This document shows positions 13,401 to 25,981 of a DNA stretch of 64,000 nucleotides, piece after piece (within the stretch, counting starts at the first letter, position 1; each line of letters starts with the position of its first letter). Both the position numbers and the translations under genes were made by a program. Under the pieces are notes generated by a model, which saw only the letters and a program-made list of their open reading frames with translations, had not been told where the DNA came from and did not search any database. Location: positions 1 to 64,000 of the forward strand of contig JABANP010000143.1 of assembly GCA_013115135.1 (NCBI GenBank), read 5' to 3'. The DNA comes from Perkinsus olseni. Lineage: Eukaryota > Perkinsozoa > Perkinsida > Perkinsidae.

Positions 13401-16096
13401 ATAATGCTGAGTACGGTATGGGCATGGCTGTTACTATGCACCACAGGCGGCAGCAGCTACGCCTTCGTGTTCAAGAGGCTTTAGCAAATGATACCGAGGT
13501 TACCGGCGAGATCAGGCTCGTGTTACAGCAGTGGCTTGATAACGCTGACCATCCCGAGGCCTCATCTAGGTACGGTGAACGAGCCGTTGAGATCATGAAC
13601 GGCATGACGCCCTTGCCGAGCTGCCTCGAGGAGTGCAAGAGGCTCTCTGACCTCTTCGTGAAGACGTCTATGTGGATCCTCGGTGGTGACGGTTGGGCCA
13701 ATGATATCGGCTACGGCGGCATAGATCATGTCTTGGCACTTGGCGAAAATGTCAATATTGTGGTATTGGATACTGAGGTCTACTCTAACACTGGTGGTCA
13801 AGGGTCGAAGGCCACTCCCATGGGAGCTGTTGCCAAGTTCATGCGGAATGGTCGAGCCCTCCAGAAGAAGGACTTGGGTCAACTGGCTATGGCATACCCG
13901 AATGTGTATGTAGCTTCCTGCTCCATGGGCGCCAACTACTCTCAGACGGTTCAGGCTTTCCATGAAGCCGAGAAGCATACTGGTCCATCGCTTGTTCTCT
14001 GCTACGCCCCCTGTATCGAACATAGGGCTAAGACGGGTCTGACTAGGATGCCCGAAGATCAGAAGGCAGCTGTCGAGTCAGGCTACTACCCTCTCTACCG
14101 CTATGACCCCGAGCTCGCCAAGGAGGGTAAGAATCCATTCCAGCTCGACTCTAAGAACATTAAGCCGGGGGTTTTGGCCCAGTTCTTGAAGAACCAGAAT
14201 CGTTTTGAGCAGCTTGCCAGGCGCATGCCAAAGCACGCTGACGAGTTGCAAACTGAACTCAAGGACTACATCGAGAAGCGCCACAAGAAGTTGAAGGACA
14301 TCGCGGCGGAGAAGACTCACTCGGCTGAAGTTCTTACCTCGGGTTTATCGGCTGGAGTGAGGATCTACTACGGCTCGGACACTGGCACTACTGAACAGCT
14401 CGCTAAGCGGTTGTCCGGCATACTCAAGCGCCGTGGTGTCAGTGTTAACGTTTGCACCGGTATGGACGAGTTGGTCCTTGAGGAAGCCACCCAGGCTGAG
14501 GATCTACTAGTGGTCATGACGTCTACTTGCGGTGATGGTGATATGCCAGCAGCAGCCCAGGCTCTTTGGGAGCAAATGTCCGCTCTACCGAAGGATAAGA
14601 AGCTCGGTGGTCGATTCTGTATGTTCGGCATGGGTGATAGTTCTTACGAACAGTTCTGTGAAGCTGCTGTGAAGATCGACAAGCGCATGGCCGAACTTGG
14701 TGTCAGTCGAGTCCTCGATATTGCCAAGGGAGATGACCGGGACGAGGATGGCTGGGCTACTGCCTTCGACCAGTGGTTGCCTGGGCTCTGTGAAGAGGTC
14801 GGTGCTAAGCCAGAGGAAGAGGAAGAGTACGAGGCCTTGTTTGAGGTTACCAGTCTGCCTGTTACTGCTACTGAGAAGCAGCTGCCTTATCACCGTATAG
14901 TACCTCCGGGGTCTCATGCCGTCCCTGTGCGTGAGAACCGCCGTATGACGCCGATGGAGTATGAGCGTGACATTCGTCACATCGTGCTGGACATCAGTGC
15001 TGTGGACCTACCCTTCAGGCTTGGTGATGCCATCACGCTTTATCCACAGAACTTGAGGGAGGATGTCGACAAGCTCTTCGATGAAGTGTTGGTGCACCTA
15101 GACCGTAACGATGTCGTCTCGGTGAAGTGTCTCTCTGAGGACGTACCGGCACGTCTGCGCTCTGCCTTCACGGCCCGGATGCCTACCAAGCAGATCTTCA
15201 CGGAGCTGCTCGACATCTTTGGTAAGCCCAGTCGGAGCTTCTATAAGCAACTGGCTCGTATAAGCTGTGATGAGGGAGAATCCAAGCAGCTCACTGATAT
15301 AGCTAATGATGACGTTAAGTTCAAGAAGTTGTTGGGAAAGAGCGTTTCTTATGCGGAGGTTCTGAAGATGTTCCCAAAATCTGCCAAGTCCATGATGTTG
15401 GTCAACTTCCTCGAGACGGTGCCTCTGTTGAAGCCTCGGCTCTACTCGATCGCTAACAGCTCCTTCTATTCGCCTGGCATCGTCGAGCTCACTGTTGTCA
15501 TCAACAGATGGACCAACTCTGATGGTAGACTTATCACTGGTACCAGTACTAAGTACTTGGGCTTCAGTAAGGACAATAAGATGTGCGTCTCCGTGGCGAG
15601 TGGAACCTTCGTCTTCCCTGAGGATGAGCGTACACCCATGGTTATGGCTGGCTTGGGAACTGGTATAGCGCCCATAAGAGCCTTTGTTCAGGATCGTATG
15701 TACAAGCGGAAGGTCCTCGGGATGGATACTGGTCCAATGATAGTCTTCTATGGATGTCGTCATGAGAAGGAGGAGTTCTTGTACAGAGATGAGTGGAAGG
15801 CCTTTATGGAAGCTGGGGTGTTGACCAAGGTCATCAACGCCTTCTCTCATGACCAAGACCATATGATATTCGTGCAGCATAAGATGGCTGAGAACCCTGA
15901 GCTATTGTACAAGTATATCCAGCAACTTGGTGGTTACTTCTACTTTTGTGGACCGTCTGTAGCTGTTCCCGATGTGGAGGCAGCAATGAAGAATGCGGTA
16001 CGTACAGTTGGCAAGATGACAGAGGATGAGGTTGAGTTGAGAATGACATTAAGGCGAAGAAGAGATACTCCACTGAGGCGTATTAAAGGCTATTGA
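10470..16096 (+). CDS. PNO: pyruvate:NADP+ oxidoreductase (PFOR-P450 reductase fusion)
   Basis: Converts pyruvate and CoA to acetyl-CoA and CO2, passing electrons through iron-sulfur clusters and flavins to NADP+. Two exons, 10470-11759 and 11825-16096, joined in phase 0 across a 65-base GTAAGG...CAG intron; the join restores the PFOR VIGGRFGLASKNFTP motif. The product is 1853 residues. In order: hydrophobic segment (about 16-38), PFOR pyruvate-binding domain (from about 60), two 4Fe-4S motifs DKCTQCNKCSAICPHG (about 768) and CTGCEVCVNACP (about 829), thiamine-diphosphate site GDGWANDIGYGG (about 1051), flavodoxin domain from RIYYGSDTGTTEQ (about 1274), FAD motif RLYSIANSS (about 1634) and NADPH site GLGTGIAPIRA (about 1706). 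The start ATG at 10470 is chosen because the open frame upstream (10089-10469) looks random. No frame break is seen in 5.5 kb. The N-terminal hydrophobic segment is unlike a typical mitochondrial presequence. Identification is very secure. Confidence 0.97.
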
Positions 16097-17922
16097 CGTC
16101 GTGACTCAATGATCCAAGGCTGGTGCGGTTGCAGTCCACGGTGTTCAAGTAGACTGTTTGATGTCCCTTGGTGTCGTATCGTGTCGCATGCCGAGGTCGG
16201 CCATCCACGCTAAGACTTGGGCCTCAAGCGATCTAGATCCGATTGTTGTATTCCCTTTTCGCTCTTTGCCTCCTCATTTCTCCCTGTTACTGCGTCGTTC
16301 CTTCAACTCCTGCCACCAGAGGAGTATTGATCAGTTCCTGAAGTCGACACAATCGACTACTTTACTGTTGCTGTCTATAAACTGCGTGCCACTGTTGTTT
16401 TATGGCTATTATTGCCCTGTTTCCATAGAGCCGCAGGCTGATTGCGTTAACATAACTTCTAGGCTTGGCCTAGATAGACTCTTACACGAAGGGTGACAAT
16501 GCAAAAAAGGAGATTCGAAGAGAAACACGTCACCATGATCCGCAGTCAGGGCGCTTGAGCTTCGAGGAAGTGGCTTTGTGAAGCCATGTCGATTATGGCC
16601 ATTCAACACGGTTAAGGTCAGCTGTGATCACAGCATCCGGTACGTTGTGACGATATTTCAGGTCGAGGACATTGTAGCCCGCGGCATCCCTGCACACGCG
16701 CACGGCTTCTGAGTTAAGCTCTCTTTTTCGGTACTTAACCGAGGTGATCCCGCTGTCCTTTATTAGCTCGCATACGACTTAACGACGCCCATACGCGAAG
16801 GACACCCTAAATTCACGACTGGCTCTCCCGCGGCTGAATAGTGTTCTAGTGCCCACCGAAGCAGATCTTCGACTCCGCCGAACTGAACCTTGGACGCGAC
16901 TCGCAACATTGATACAACTGTCTGCGCCCTCGAGCGGGAGTTCCTTACGATCAGCAGCGTTTACAGCGCATCGTGTTGCACGTAGGTAGTGTTATACACG
17001 CCAGAGGATAGTAGTTGGAAAATTGGCCATCCGCAGTTGACTCCGCTGGCCCAGCTAACATCCTGAACCACTGCACGGTCGGTCTGTGTAGTATCGATGC
17101 GTAGGGAGCCTTCCTCATGCAAGTTGTCGAAAAATGGAAGTTACAAATCAGACAAGCGGATCCGTTGCCGCGTAGAAGTCAGGGGAAATCGCGCATGACG
17201 CTCAGAACTCTTTGACGGCCTACTTCTGGGTAACTGCTTGGACGGTGATGGAGCTTAGCAGTCTGCTGATAGCAGAGACATCGACGCGATACTCTGCAGG
17301 CTGCTGGTGATTGTATGCTTGCATCCTATGTATGAGTTTACTGGTTCACTTTACACGGCTAAAAAACCTGTGGGTGTCTGTGGCTGCGAATCCTCGTTTC
17401 CCAGCATGCTCCTCCGGAGAGGTGTTATAGTGGGGAAAGGCTGATACACAGAGCTCGTATGGCGATCGAGGAATGGGTAGCGGCTCTCGATGCCTTGAAC
17501 AACGGCGACAATTCCCTCCTTCATGAGATAGTCGCGCTACCATAGTTCCTTTCGGTACCATAGTCACACTGGGTACCGAGAAACACCGATGCGAGTTTAT
17601 AGTCCAACGCCGATTCCGGCTTAGCTAGACTCTTGCCGATGTGCTCAGTTGAAGACTTTCTGCGGCGTTGACATCCAGTGCGATAAGACAAATTGTCGAG
17701 AAGCTCTCCTCAGGGAATACATTCAACCGGAGAAGCTTCCTGAACAATAGCCTCCGTGATGCGTTAGCCAGTTAACCCGAACGCTTCCACAACAGAAGGC
17801 AGGGACGGACCAGAAACAAGTGTGAGCCGATGTGCAGCCGTAGGGAACTGCTGCAAAAATGGAACGATGGCATACAGGGCTAAGAGTCCCGAAGGGGAGC
17901 TCCTTAACTGAATCTGAAGCAG
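16097..17922. other. intergenic, no gene seen
   Basis: 1.8 kb between PNO and the first NhaA gene. Only short frames without motifs are present. The 5' exon of the downstream antiporter gene, which is not located, may lie near its right end. Confidence 0.5.
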
Positions 17923-19365
17923 GTACTTGTATATCCGGCGTATTGCGACGACTTATTTTGTACCATTGCAATTGGGTGTTCTTGCAGCCCTTATCTGGGC
18001 TAACATTGATGAAGACAACTATATCTATCTGTGGGGTACGGATAAGGACAAGACCATGGAACTGGGGTTCACCATTGGTGGTCATCATGTAAGCGCTGCC
18101 TGAGGGGCAGTTGGCTTGCCCTGTGAAGCTCCTGTTTCGTCAGGTCACGTTACACTTTCTCATTAATGACGTGTTTATGTGTTTCTTCTTTGGCATAGCT
18201 ATGGTGGAAATAGTCGTAGCAGTGTTGCCCGGAGGCTCATTGTCCCCAATGAAGAAGGCTATTGTGCCCTTGATGGGTAGGTTGAGCCTCGGTCGTCCTT
18301 CGCCTCATCGACCACTTGTCAGGTACTCTAGGCGGGATACTAGGACCTATTTCGGTATTCTTCGCCCTGATGTTCACCATGAACGCCTTGGGCGGATTTG
18401 ACAGCTACGAGCATGACCTGTCGGACCTCCTCAACGGCTGGGGTATTGTTGTGGCTACCGACATCTCAATCGCATGGCTGGTGGCTTCATTCGTATTTGG
18501 TGGTGGACATGCTGCTATCCGCTTTCTATTGCTCTTGGCCGTAGCGGACGATGTAGGAGGCGTGCTCATCATCGCTTTCTTCTATCCTTCGCCATACAAG
18601 GCCGAGTTCGTCTATTTGCTTTTATGCGTAGCTGGCTGCGCATTGGCATTCTTCCTTCGTACGTTGAAGTTGAAGCACTGGGCATGGTACGTGTTCCTAT
18701 GCGGCCCTCTAGCGTGGTATGGTCTATTGAAGGCTTCTGTCCACGCTTCTCTGGCCCTGTGTATGATAGTCCCCTTCATGCCTAAGGAGATTGACACTAG
18801 TGAACCCAACTACTTTGTCAAGCAGTGGCGCAGGTGGAGGGAGAAGAGGAAGAGTGAGGCTGTTGAAGAGAACTCACGGTCCAGCTCAAGTATGGACGAC
18901 TCTGTTAAGCCGCTGGAGACGGCGGAAGTGGTCGCTGGTCCCCTGGAGAAGTTTGACCACGATTGCGCCTTTTTTGTACACTGTGGTCTTTTCTTCTTCG
19001 CTCTGGCTAACGCCGGCGTCAGGCTTGGTGGAGATTCAATCGGTCTGGTAACACTCGCCATCACGTGCTCCCTTGTGATCGGGAAGACTGTGGGGATCTT
19101 CGCTTTCGGATGGGTCGCTAGTACGGTGTTTAAATTTGGTCTACCCGATGGTATGACCCTGAAGCACCTATTCGTGGTTGGAATCATCTCTGGAGTTGGT
19201 CTCACTGTCGCCCTTTTCGTGGCCCAGTCTGCCTACACCCAGCCTGATCTGCTCGCCCAAGCCAAGTTGGGTGCCCTACTATCCGCCATTTGCGCTCCAG
19301 TGGCGATCGTCGCAGGAAGGCTCTTCCGAATCGTCAAAGTGCCCGCTGGAGAATCCAGTAAATGA
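17923..19365 (+). CDS. NhaA-type Na+/H+ antiporter, copy 1
   Basis: A multi-pass membrane protein expected to exchange Na+ for H+. Exons 17923-18088, 18144-18276 and 18323-19365 join in phases 0 and 1 with canonical GT-AG introns of 55 and 46 bases. NhaA hallmarks are visible: ATDISIAW (equivalent of the E. coli Asp133 region), VADDVGG (the paired transport aspartates) and a C-terminal helix VGLTVALFVAQSAY. A charged serine-rich loop of about 45 residues (near 18830-18940) splits the two halves and is longer than in bacterial NhaA. The first exon appears to start just after an AG at 17922 and continues the reading TTYFVPLQLGVLAALIW. The true 5' end and start codon are not found. The gene is a tandem paralogue of 20512-22043 and has an intact frame. 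NhaA is mainly prokaryotic, so ancient transfer into this lineage is plausible. Confidence 0.9.
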
Positions 19366-20076
19366 AGACTGCTCGCATAGTGTGAGCATTGCTATTAAGG
19401 TCTAGGAGCACAGAAGGCGTCAAAGTGAACGCGTTTCTCGATGGTCCTGTCGGATGCTGCCGACGGGTGTGTAACGTCTGTTAATAGGTCATAATGTATT
19501 AGTAGTGTCGTTTCGTCGTCGTCCTGGTCTATCCGCCTGTTGTTGTTGATGCGTATGTCGGTGAGATGTCAAGGATAGCTCGTCTATATTCATCTCCCTC
19601 TTATCAGTATGTAAAGGTCCCAATCATTATCACCAAACGTGATATCTCACACTCTTCTATGACAACTAGTCGACGCTTTTTTTGGTACTTACGGTTTCGC
19701 ACCATTTCTGTAGAGTTCGTCATGGCCTTCAGAGGTGAGGGTGCTGCGCTTGGAAAGTTTCATTCGAGCAGCAGTACCTGCTGGTTTCGAGTTGAGAAGT
19801 TTCGCCCAGGGTTGGACTCGTAATACATAGTCACATGAGGGATGGTTCCAGTCCTTTGAACGCCAGGAGGTGTTGCTGGACCGTACTTGATGCGCAGGTT
19901 CGATTTTTCCTGAATGACTTATGAAACTGTTGGTGGGATTGAGCTCCACAACGCATCACGCTGCCCCGCGGTGCCTTCTGTTGACAGGGCGACTGTAAAG
20001 AAGCATGCAACGTTCGCCGAGGTAGTATATGACCTGACTGGCGTATAGAGGGACCCGCTGCCTGCAGGTACCGGAC
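19366..20076. other. intergenic, nothing identified
   Basis: 711 bases downstream of NhaA copy 1. No motif-bearing frame, RNA gene or repeat was recognised. Confidence 0.4.
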
Positions 20077-20390
20077 ATGGCGGTGCCGCGGAGTAAGACG
20101 ACCATCGTTCCTCAGCACAATCGGTTCATCAGACCGAGAACAGACTCTGAGTTTAGGGACGCCTCGCCTACTAGGATTCCACGTGACGTCTATGAGGATG
20201 TAAGGATGCTATCATTGCGAGGCGTGGCAGCTTTTCTCTCCTGCAGAATGTGAAGCGTGCTGAGACTGATGGTGCGCTGGTAACGGAGGCGACTCGGCTG
20301 CGCGTGGAACTGGCGTTGGAGTCGCACGATAGATTCTTCAGAGGGCACGATGAGACTCTTGTTGCTGAAGTGAAGAATCCGCGGAAGTAG
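20077..20390 (+). CDS. small two-exon protein of unknown function
   Basis: Exons 20077-20199 and 20247-20390 (GTAAGG...CTGCAG intron of 47 bases, phase 0) give an 88-residue product that ends at TAG. The first half is basic (starts [17 protein letters not shown]). The second half is a likely amphipathic helix ([20 protein letters not shown]). Both exons are too short to stand out alone; the call rests on good splice signals, phase agreement and protein-like composition. It lies between the two NhaA genes on the same strand. No family recognised, and it could still be a chance reading. Confidence 0.5.
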
Positions 20391-20511
20391 TACCGAGGGG
20401 ATGCGTTTATTTCACCTGTACGGGAAAACCTATCGTCCAAGCTCTTCTGTTTACGTGAGGCGTTGTAGATCTGTTGACCGCGATACATGAGAGCTTCCAA
20501 CACCGTTTTTC

Positions 20512-22043
20512 ATGGAGCGGTTGAGACCGATCGAAGTGGTTGTAATTTTTCGGCGTAGGTTCCTTACTACATGGAGGCATTGGTATCTGTACATCCGCCG
20601 AATAGTAACGACCTATTTCATACCATTACAACTGGGAGTGCTCGCTGGGCTCCTCTGGGCCAACATAGACGAAGATAGTTATGTCTACTTATGGGGCAAC
20701 GATGAGGCCAAAACACTCGATCTCGGCGGCACCAGTATAGCTGGGGAGCCGGTACTGCACTGGGCAAGGGAGTAGTAGGTACTGTGGCTCGATCAGGTCA
20801 CGCTTAACTTCCTGCTTAACGACGTCTTCATGTGTTTCTTCTTCGGCATTGCGATGGTGGAGGTGGTCGAGGCTGTCCTCCCAGGTGGCTCTCTGTCCCC
20901 AATGAAGAAGGCAATTGTCCCTCTCATGAGTGAGTGTTCTGCTTATCAAGCTGTACCTCCACAGTGTTGTTGCAGGTACTCTCGGCGGAATGCTCGGTCC
21001 CATAGTGGTATTCTTCGCCTTAGTGTACATCATTAACCTCTGCGGTGGCTTCGACGACTACGATGAGGGTCTGAAGGCCATACTCAATGGCTGGGGTATT
21101 GTAGTATCGACTGATATCTCGATTGCATGGCTGGTGGCTTCGTTCGTATTTGGTGGTGGACATGCCGCTATCCGGTTCATACTCCTGCTGGCCGTTGCGG
21201 ACGACGTCGGTGGCATGCTAGTCATCGCCATATTCTACCCCTCAGCACACCAGGCGCAATACCTCTACTTGCTCTTATGTTTAGCTGCATGTGTGTTGGC
21301 ATTCTTCCTCCGTACGTTGAAGGTGAAGCACTGGGCATGGTATGTGTTCCTGTGTGGCCCTTTAGCATGGTATGGCCTATTGAAGGCTTCGGTCCACTCA
21401 TCTCTGGCCCTGTGTCTCGTTGTCCCCTTCATGCCTAAGGAGATTGACACTAGTGAGCCTAACTTCTTCGTCAAGGCGTGGCGCAGATGGAGGGATAGGA
21501 AAGCGGATGATGGTGATGACGACGACGCATCTTCTGAATGCGACTCGGCCAGCGATACTATCGAGACACCACTGGACAGCGGGGTAGTAGCGGGGCCCTT
21601 TGGAGAAGTTTGACTACGACTGCGCCTTCTGGGTACACTGTGGCCTCTTCTTCTTCGCCCTGGCCAATGCCGGTATCAAGTTCACCAGTGAATCGGTGGG
21701 CTACGTCACGCTTTGTGTTACAGCATCCCTGATCATAGGCAAGACCATCGGGATCTTCACCTTCGGCTGGGTTGCCAGCTATCTGATGAGGTTTGGCCTG
21801 CCAGATGGTATGACGTACAGGCACCTATTCGTTGTCGGTATAGTGTCTGGTGCTGGCCTCACTGTGGCTCTATTCGTAGCTCAATCAGCCTACGCAGAAC
21901 CGGCTCTTTTGGAAGAGGCCAAGCTAGGCGCTCTCCTGTCGGTCATCAGTGCACCATTGGCCTTGATTGCCGGCAAGCTCCTCCGTATCAAGAAAGTTCC
22001 AGCTGGAGAAGTACACTCTGATGAAAGGACTAGCTCAAAGTAA
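20512..22043 (+). CDS. NhaA-type Na+/H+ antiporter, copy 2 (one-base frame break)
   Basis: Tandem paralogue of 17923-19365 with the same intron positions: exons 20512-20751, 20797-20929 and 20976-22043. The start ATG at 20512 gives a basic N-terminus leading into RRIVTTYFIPLQLGVL. It retains STDISIAW and VADDVGG, so the ion-transport core is present. At 21592-21601 the frame runs GCG GGG CCC TTT GGA and would stop soon after, whereas the paralogue reads V-A-G-P-L-E-K-F. With one surplus base ignored, the second half continues intact to TAA at 22043 and total length becomes a multiple of three. This may be a sequencing error, a young pseudogene or a frameshift site. The acidic loop near 21490-21590 (Asp-rich) differs strongly from copy 1. 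Confidence 0.85.
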
Positions 22044-22557
22044 AAATGCTTAGTCACGTTCTGCCGGGTTGCGCTCATCCAAGTACCGCCTGCTGCCCTT
22101 CTCCTATTATAAACACCCTGAAGGAATCGTTATCACGGCAGAGCCGACTCCATTCGAGTACTCCCAAGTGTATTGTTTTGTATGTCTAATGATGTTAAGT
22201 CCGAGGCTAGGCAGTGCGAGCCTAGCCAATCGTCAGCAGTCCGAATGCTCTCTCCACCCTCAACGTTTCTCTACAGCATTGTGTCCTTCCTTCCCTTCTG
22301 CCGGCCAGACAGTCGGTCGTGTCCTTAATGTTACTGTTCCTTAATCACGTTCGAACGTTATAGGACTACTTCTAGCGTTTCTATATTCATGCTCGTGGTG
22401 GTGTTGCGCCGTTGGACCGCTGCTGCTGCTGGCTCGCTCGGATATTGCATGATGCATTGTAAGTTTCAATTTGAAACGATTGTGATACTCTTCGCTGCAT
22501 ATCCGTCTGAGCTCACATGAGCACGTCGCGTCCACTGCTCCCCTCAGTTTTGTTGCG
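22044..22557. other. intergenic upstream of DMT transporter 1
   Basis: 514 bases, mildly pyrimidine-rich near its right end, with no gene recognised. It probably contains the 3' end of the NhaA-2 transcript and the promoter and leader of the transporter; no specific promoter element is identified. Confidence 0.4.
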
Positions 22558-23981
22558 ATGCAAGGCACTACAGCAACCGTCCCGGCAGTGACGGAGCCGC
22601 TCTTGGAACGGGCGTCGAATCCTCGCGGGAAGGTGCAGCTGGGCAAAGGCATCCTTCTGCTACTCATCTCGGCCCTGGGCTTCTCCACAATGAGCTGCCT
22701 GGCCTCTGTGGTCAGCCGCTGGTTTTCATCATCTGAGATTATGTTCACTCGATGCCTTATGCAATTGATATTCTCCTATTTTGTTTGCTGTGGGGCGGGA
22801 GTATCCCCTGTACCGAGTCGGAAGGAGGCGGACAACCTTCTAGGCTGGGTCATCCTTAGAGGCATCTTCGGGGCTTTATGCAATTGGATACTGTAAGTGC
22901 GAGCGCCCTTGTCTCTTCTCGGGGATAGAGGGAGGCGACATCGTTTTCGTTTCAGGTACTATTCCCTCTCTCAGCTACCTCTGGCGGACGCCTCGAGCCT
23001 ATACTTCACGCAGCCTATGTTTACTTTGATTTTAGCTCCCCTTGTTATTAACGAGAGCATTGCACCTAGGCAGGTTCTGGCTGTGCTTATGGCGGTCTGC
23101 GGGGTAGGTAGCGGCATTGGTACTTTCCATGGTAGCAGTGGCCATCAGGTGTTCTTCATCGCCCGCCCTACATGGCTCTTCGGAGCTTCCTCCGCTGCTG
23201 CCACTGCCGCTATGCATAATGTAGATGCCCAGATACCAAGATGGCTGGCTATTGCGGTATGCCTTAGTGGAAGCTTCGTAGCCTCACTTGTATTCGTAGC
23301 GGTCACTCATATAGGGAAGAGGGTAGTAAAAGAAAGGGCGAGCGATGTGTTCGTTACTCCGGACGCTGAGAGGCCGACTATGACTATGGTCACACTGTGA
23401 AATCGTACAACAAGCTTTCTACTCACTTGCAGAATCTATGAATGGGCCAACCTAGTCCTGCCCGGGTGATTGCACGCCTCGGTTTTCCGTGAGATCTGAT
23501 CGAGCTTTGAGCATCTTGCTTACTGCATCAGTACATCCTCAGGCACACTGGGCCCAGCTAGTGTTCTCCTTCGCTGCATTCGGTACAGTAGTCGCTGCCA
23601 TACCGCTATATTTCCAGTGGTCCCCATTGAGAATGCCGTCCTCGCCTTGGCCATTTGTTATGTTATTCCTTCTCGGCTGCTGTGCCTTGCTGGGCCAATC
23701 AACATTCAATCACGGCATGCAACTCTGCCAGTCAGCAGTCACCAGCTCCCTGGTTAGACAGACTGATTTAGTCTTTTGCATTCATCTATCAGGTGGGGTA
23801 CTGCAAGACCCCAATTCACTCGATCATTGACGCGATTTTTTGTCAGGCTCTCTTCCTCAACCACCCCCTCACCTGGTATACCCTCACAGGGGGTTCCTTC
23901 GTTCTCTGTGGAGCGTTAGTGGATGCCGTCCCCAAGCTTGTCACGGAGCTCAAGTCTAGAGGGGTACATTGGGAATGCTAG
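22558..23981 (+). CDS. EamA/DMT-family transporter, copy 1 (one-base frame break)
   Basis: A ten-helix drug/metabolite transporter-like membrane protein; substrate unknown. Exons 22558-22892, 22956-23103, 23149-23322, 23543-23792 and 23847-23981, all GT-AG and in phase. EamA hallmarks: a start-half helix ISALGFSTMSCLASVVSRW, the Y-Y-S-LSQLPLADASSL stretch, a VCG-V-FFIARPTWLFG half-boundary and the terminal LTWYTLTGGSFVLCGALV. The intron 23104-23148 is 45 bases and stop-free, so a simple open-frame reading would wrongly include it. At 23773-23776 a TTTT run carries one base too many relative to the paralogue (which reads D-L-I-F-A-F-I-Y-Q). Removing one base restores the frame to the splice site. 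It is a tandem duplicate of 24415-25981 with the same exon layout. Confidence 0.85.
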
Positions 23982-24414
23982 AGCAGGCCGCAAGGCTGAA
24001 TGTTGAATTTCCAACCGTTCCTAAAGGGGATCTACGGTCTTCACGCCTCGCATTTCGATGGTTCCTGACATTTTGTGGCGCGCGGTAATTGCTGTGATAA
24101 GTGGTTCAGCATACTACTTTAATGGGAGCTTGTGGGAGCTCCGATGGCATCTGTTAATATCAGCTATAGTTTCCGTAACGTTGTGTCTCCGACTTCCTGT
24201 CGTGTTCAATGCATAAGGCCTTGTATGGCTGGTAGAGAAAGAGTAGTGTGACAGTGGTCGATGATCCTAAAGTGGGCGAAGGGGTTGTGAGCAGCAGGAC
24301 ACCAACGACTTCCCAACTACACATGCTGTATTGGACAGAACGGCATCCGGCGGTCAGATTGCCTGAACCGTATTCTTCTCGTGGACCTCGGATTTGTAGT
24401 GTTTCTTCGTTTCT
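23982..24414. other. intergenic between the two DMT genes
   Basis: 433 bases with no gene or repeat recognised. It presumably holds the 3' untranslated region of copy 1 and the promoter of copy 2. Confidence 0.4.
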
Positions 24415-25981
24415 ATGAAGTCCGATTTCTCAACAGAGTCAACGTCGCCCCTGCTCGCTAAAACAGGCAGCAACCCCTCCGTGTCGAATCGCCCCCGGGC
24501 AAACTCCCGCGGCGACGTCCACATGGGCCTGGGCGTCGTGTTCCTGTTCATATCGGCTATCGCCTTCTCCACGATGAGCTTCCTGGCATCCATTGCCAGC
24601 CGCTGGTTCGCCTCCTCCGAGACTATGTTCGTCCGATGCATAATGCAGTTGATCTTCGCGTGGCTAGCTTGCAGGGCGGCAAAGGTCCCTGTTCTGCCTA
24701 GCATCCATGCGCCCCATCATCTCTTCTGGTGGGTCATGCTCAGAGGACTCTTCGGAGCGGCCGGAAACTGGATTCTGTAAGAGGGATACTCCGGTCGTTG
24801 GTAGGGAGGTCGAATAGAGTCCGACTGGGGCTGATTCAAAGCCTAGTGTGAATATTGGAACGAGATCGGGCTCAGTAGATTGGAAATCTTAAGGGCTTTC
24901 TTGTATGACATGAGTAGCACCGGATTTATCTTCATGTATGCTGCAGATACTATTCGCTATCCCAGCTACCACTGGCTGATGCTTCGAGTCTCTTCTTCAC
25001 CCAGCCTATGTTCACGCTCACGCTAGCCCCTATTCTCATCCACGAGAAGATCGTTCCTAGGCAGGTCTTGGCCGTCCTGTTGGCAGTTTGCGGTGTAAGA
25101 ACCGGGTTTGGAAGACGCCAGTGTGTCTACAGCATTATAGGACTCGAACTCACGCGGAAGTGTACAGCTCAAGAGGGTTTGTTGGTCAGGTCTTCTTCAT
25201 CGCCCATCCGACGTGGTTATTCGGTGCGTCTGCTGGTGGATATGAGGCCATGGGCAATGTCGATGCCCAGCTGCCTAGATGGTTGGCTATCATAATCTGC
25301 CTTTGCGGTAGCTTCTGCTCTGCTATGGTCTTCATCACTGTCAGCAACATTGGCCGTAGGGTAATACCGGGAAGGGCAGATTGCCTTTGGTGCTATGGCG
25401 CTGATCAACACCAGGGGGTCGCGAATGCATGTTCCTTGTTCAGGCACATTGGGCTCAGCTTGTCTTCGCCTTTGCTATCATTGGCACATGCGTAGCCACC
25501 ATCCCCCTGATATCACAGCTAGCCCCTCTGAAGTGGCCCCGTGGTGTCGTGCCTTATATAGTTATCGTATCGGTCGGCTGCTGCGCCCTCGTTGGTCAGT
25601 CCACTTTCAACTACGGGATGCAGCTCTGCCAGTCTGCCGTGACCAGTTCGCTTGTCAGGCAGTCGGACCTCATCTTTGCCTTCATTTACCAGGTAGTGCA
25701 GGCATCTGTGAGCTACATTGTCTAGGCCTGCTGCGCTCACTTCCTAATGCTCGTTGAGGGAGCTGAAATGCTATTCGGCGGGGGGGGGATTGTTGTCCGC
25801 TGATTTGGCGAGCAACACACAGTCTATGTTCCTGCTCAGGCCCTCTTCCTGAAACCACCCTCTAACCTGGTACGTTATCGTTGGTGGATGCTGCGTCCTC
25901 GGAGGTGCTCTTACGGACGCCATCCCTAAGGTCGTAAAGGAACTCCGTAGTAAGGGTTACCTGAGGCGGAGCCACGACTGA
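24415..25981 (+). CDS. EamA/DMT-family transporter, copy 2 (one-base frame break)
   Basis: Paralogue of 22558-23981. Exons 24415-24776, 24947-25094, 25190-25360, 25444-25692 and 25840-25981, with introns at the same five-exon positions but mostly different lengths (170, 95, 83 and 147 bases). The protein shares the ISAIAFSTMSFLASIASRW helix, VFFIAHPTWLFG and the AHWAQLVFAF second-half start. At 25852-25855 (coding CTGAAACCACC) there is one base too many compared with copy 1, which reads F-L-N-H-P-L-T-W. Without it the frame runs to TGA at 25981. A G9 run at 25782-25790 lies in the last intron. As a tandem duplicate it may be decaying, or short reads may have been misplaced between copies during assembly. 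Confidence 0.85.

Noticed and set aside
12002..15880. Long open frames antisense to PNO (up to 260 codons)
   Set aside because: They mirror the codon bias of the PNO exon and carry no motif or splice structure.
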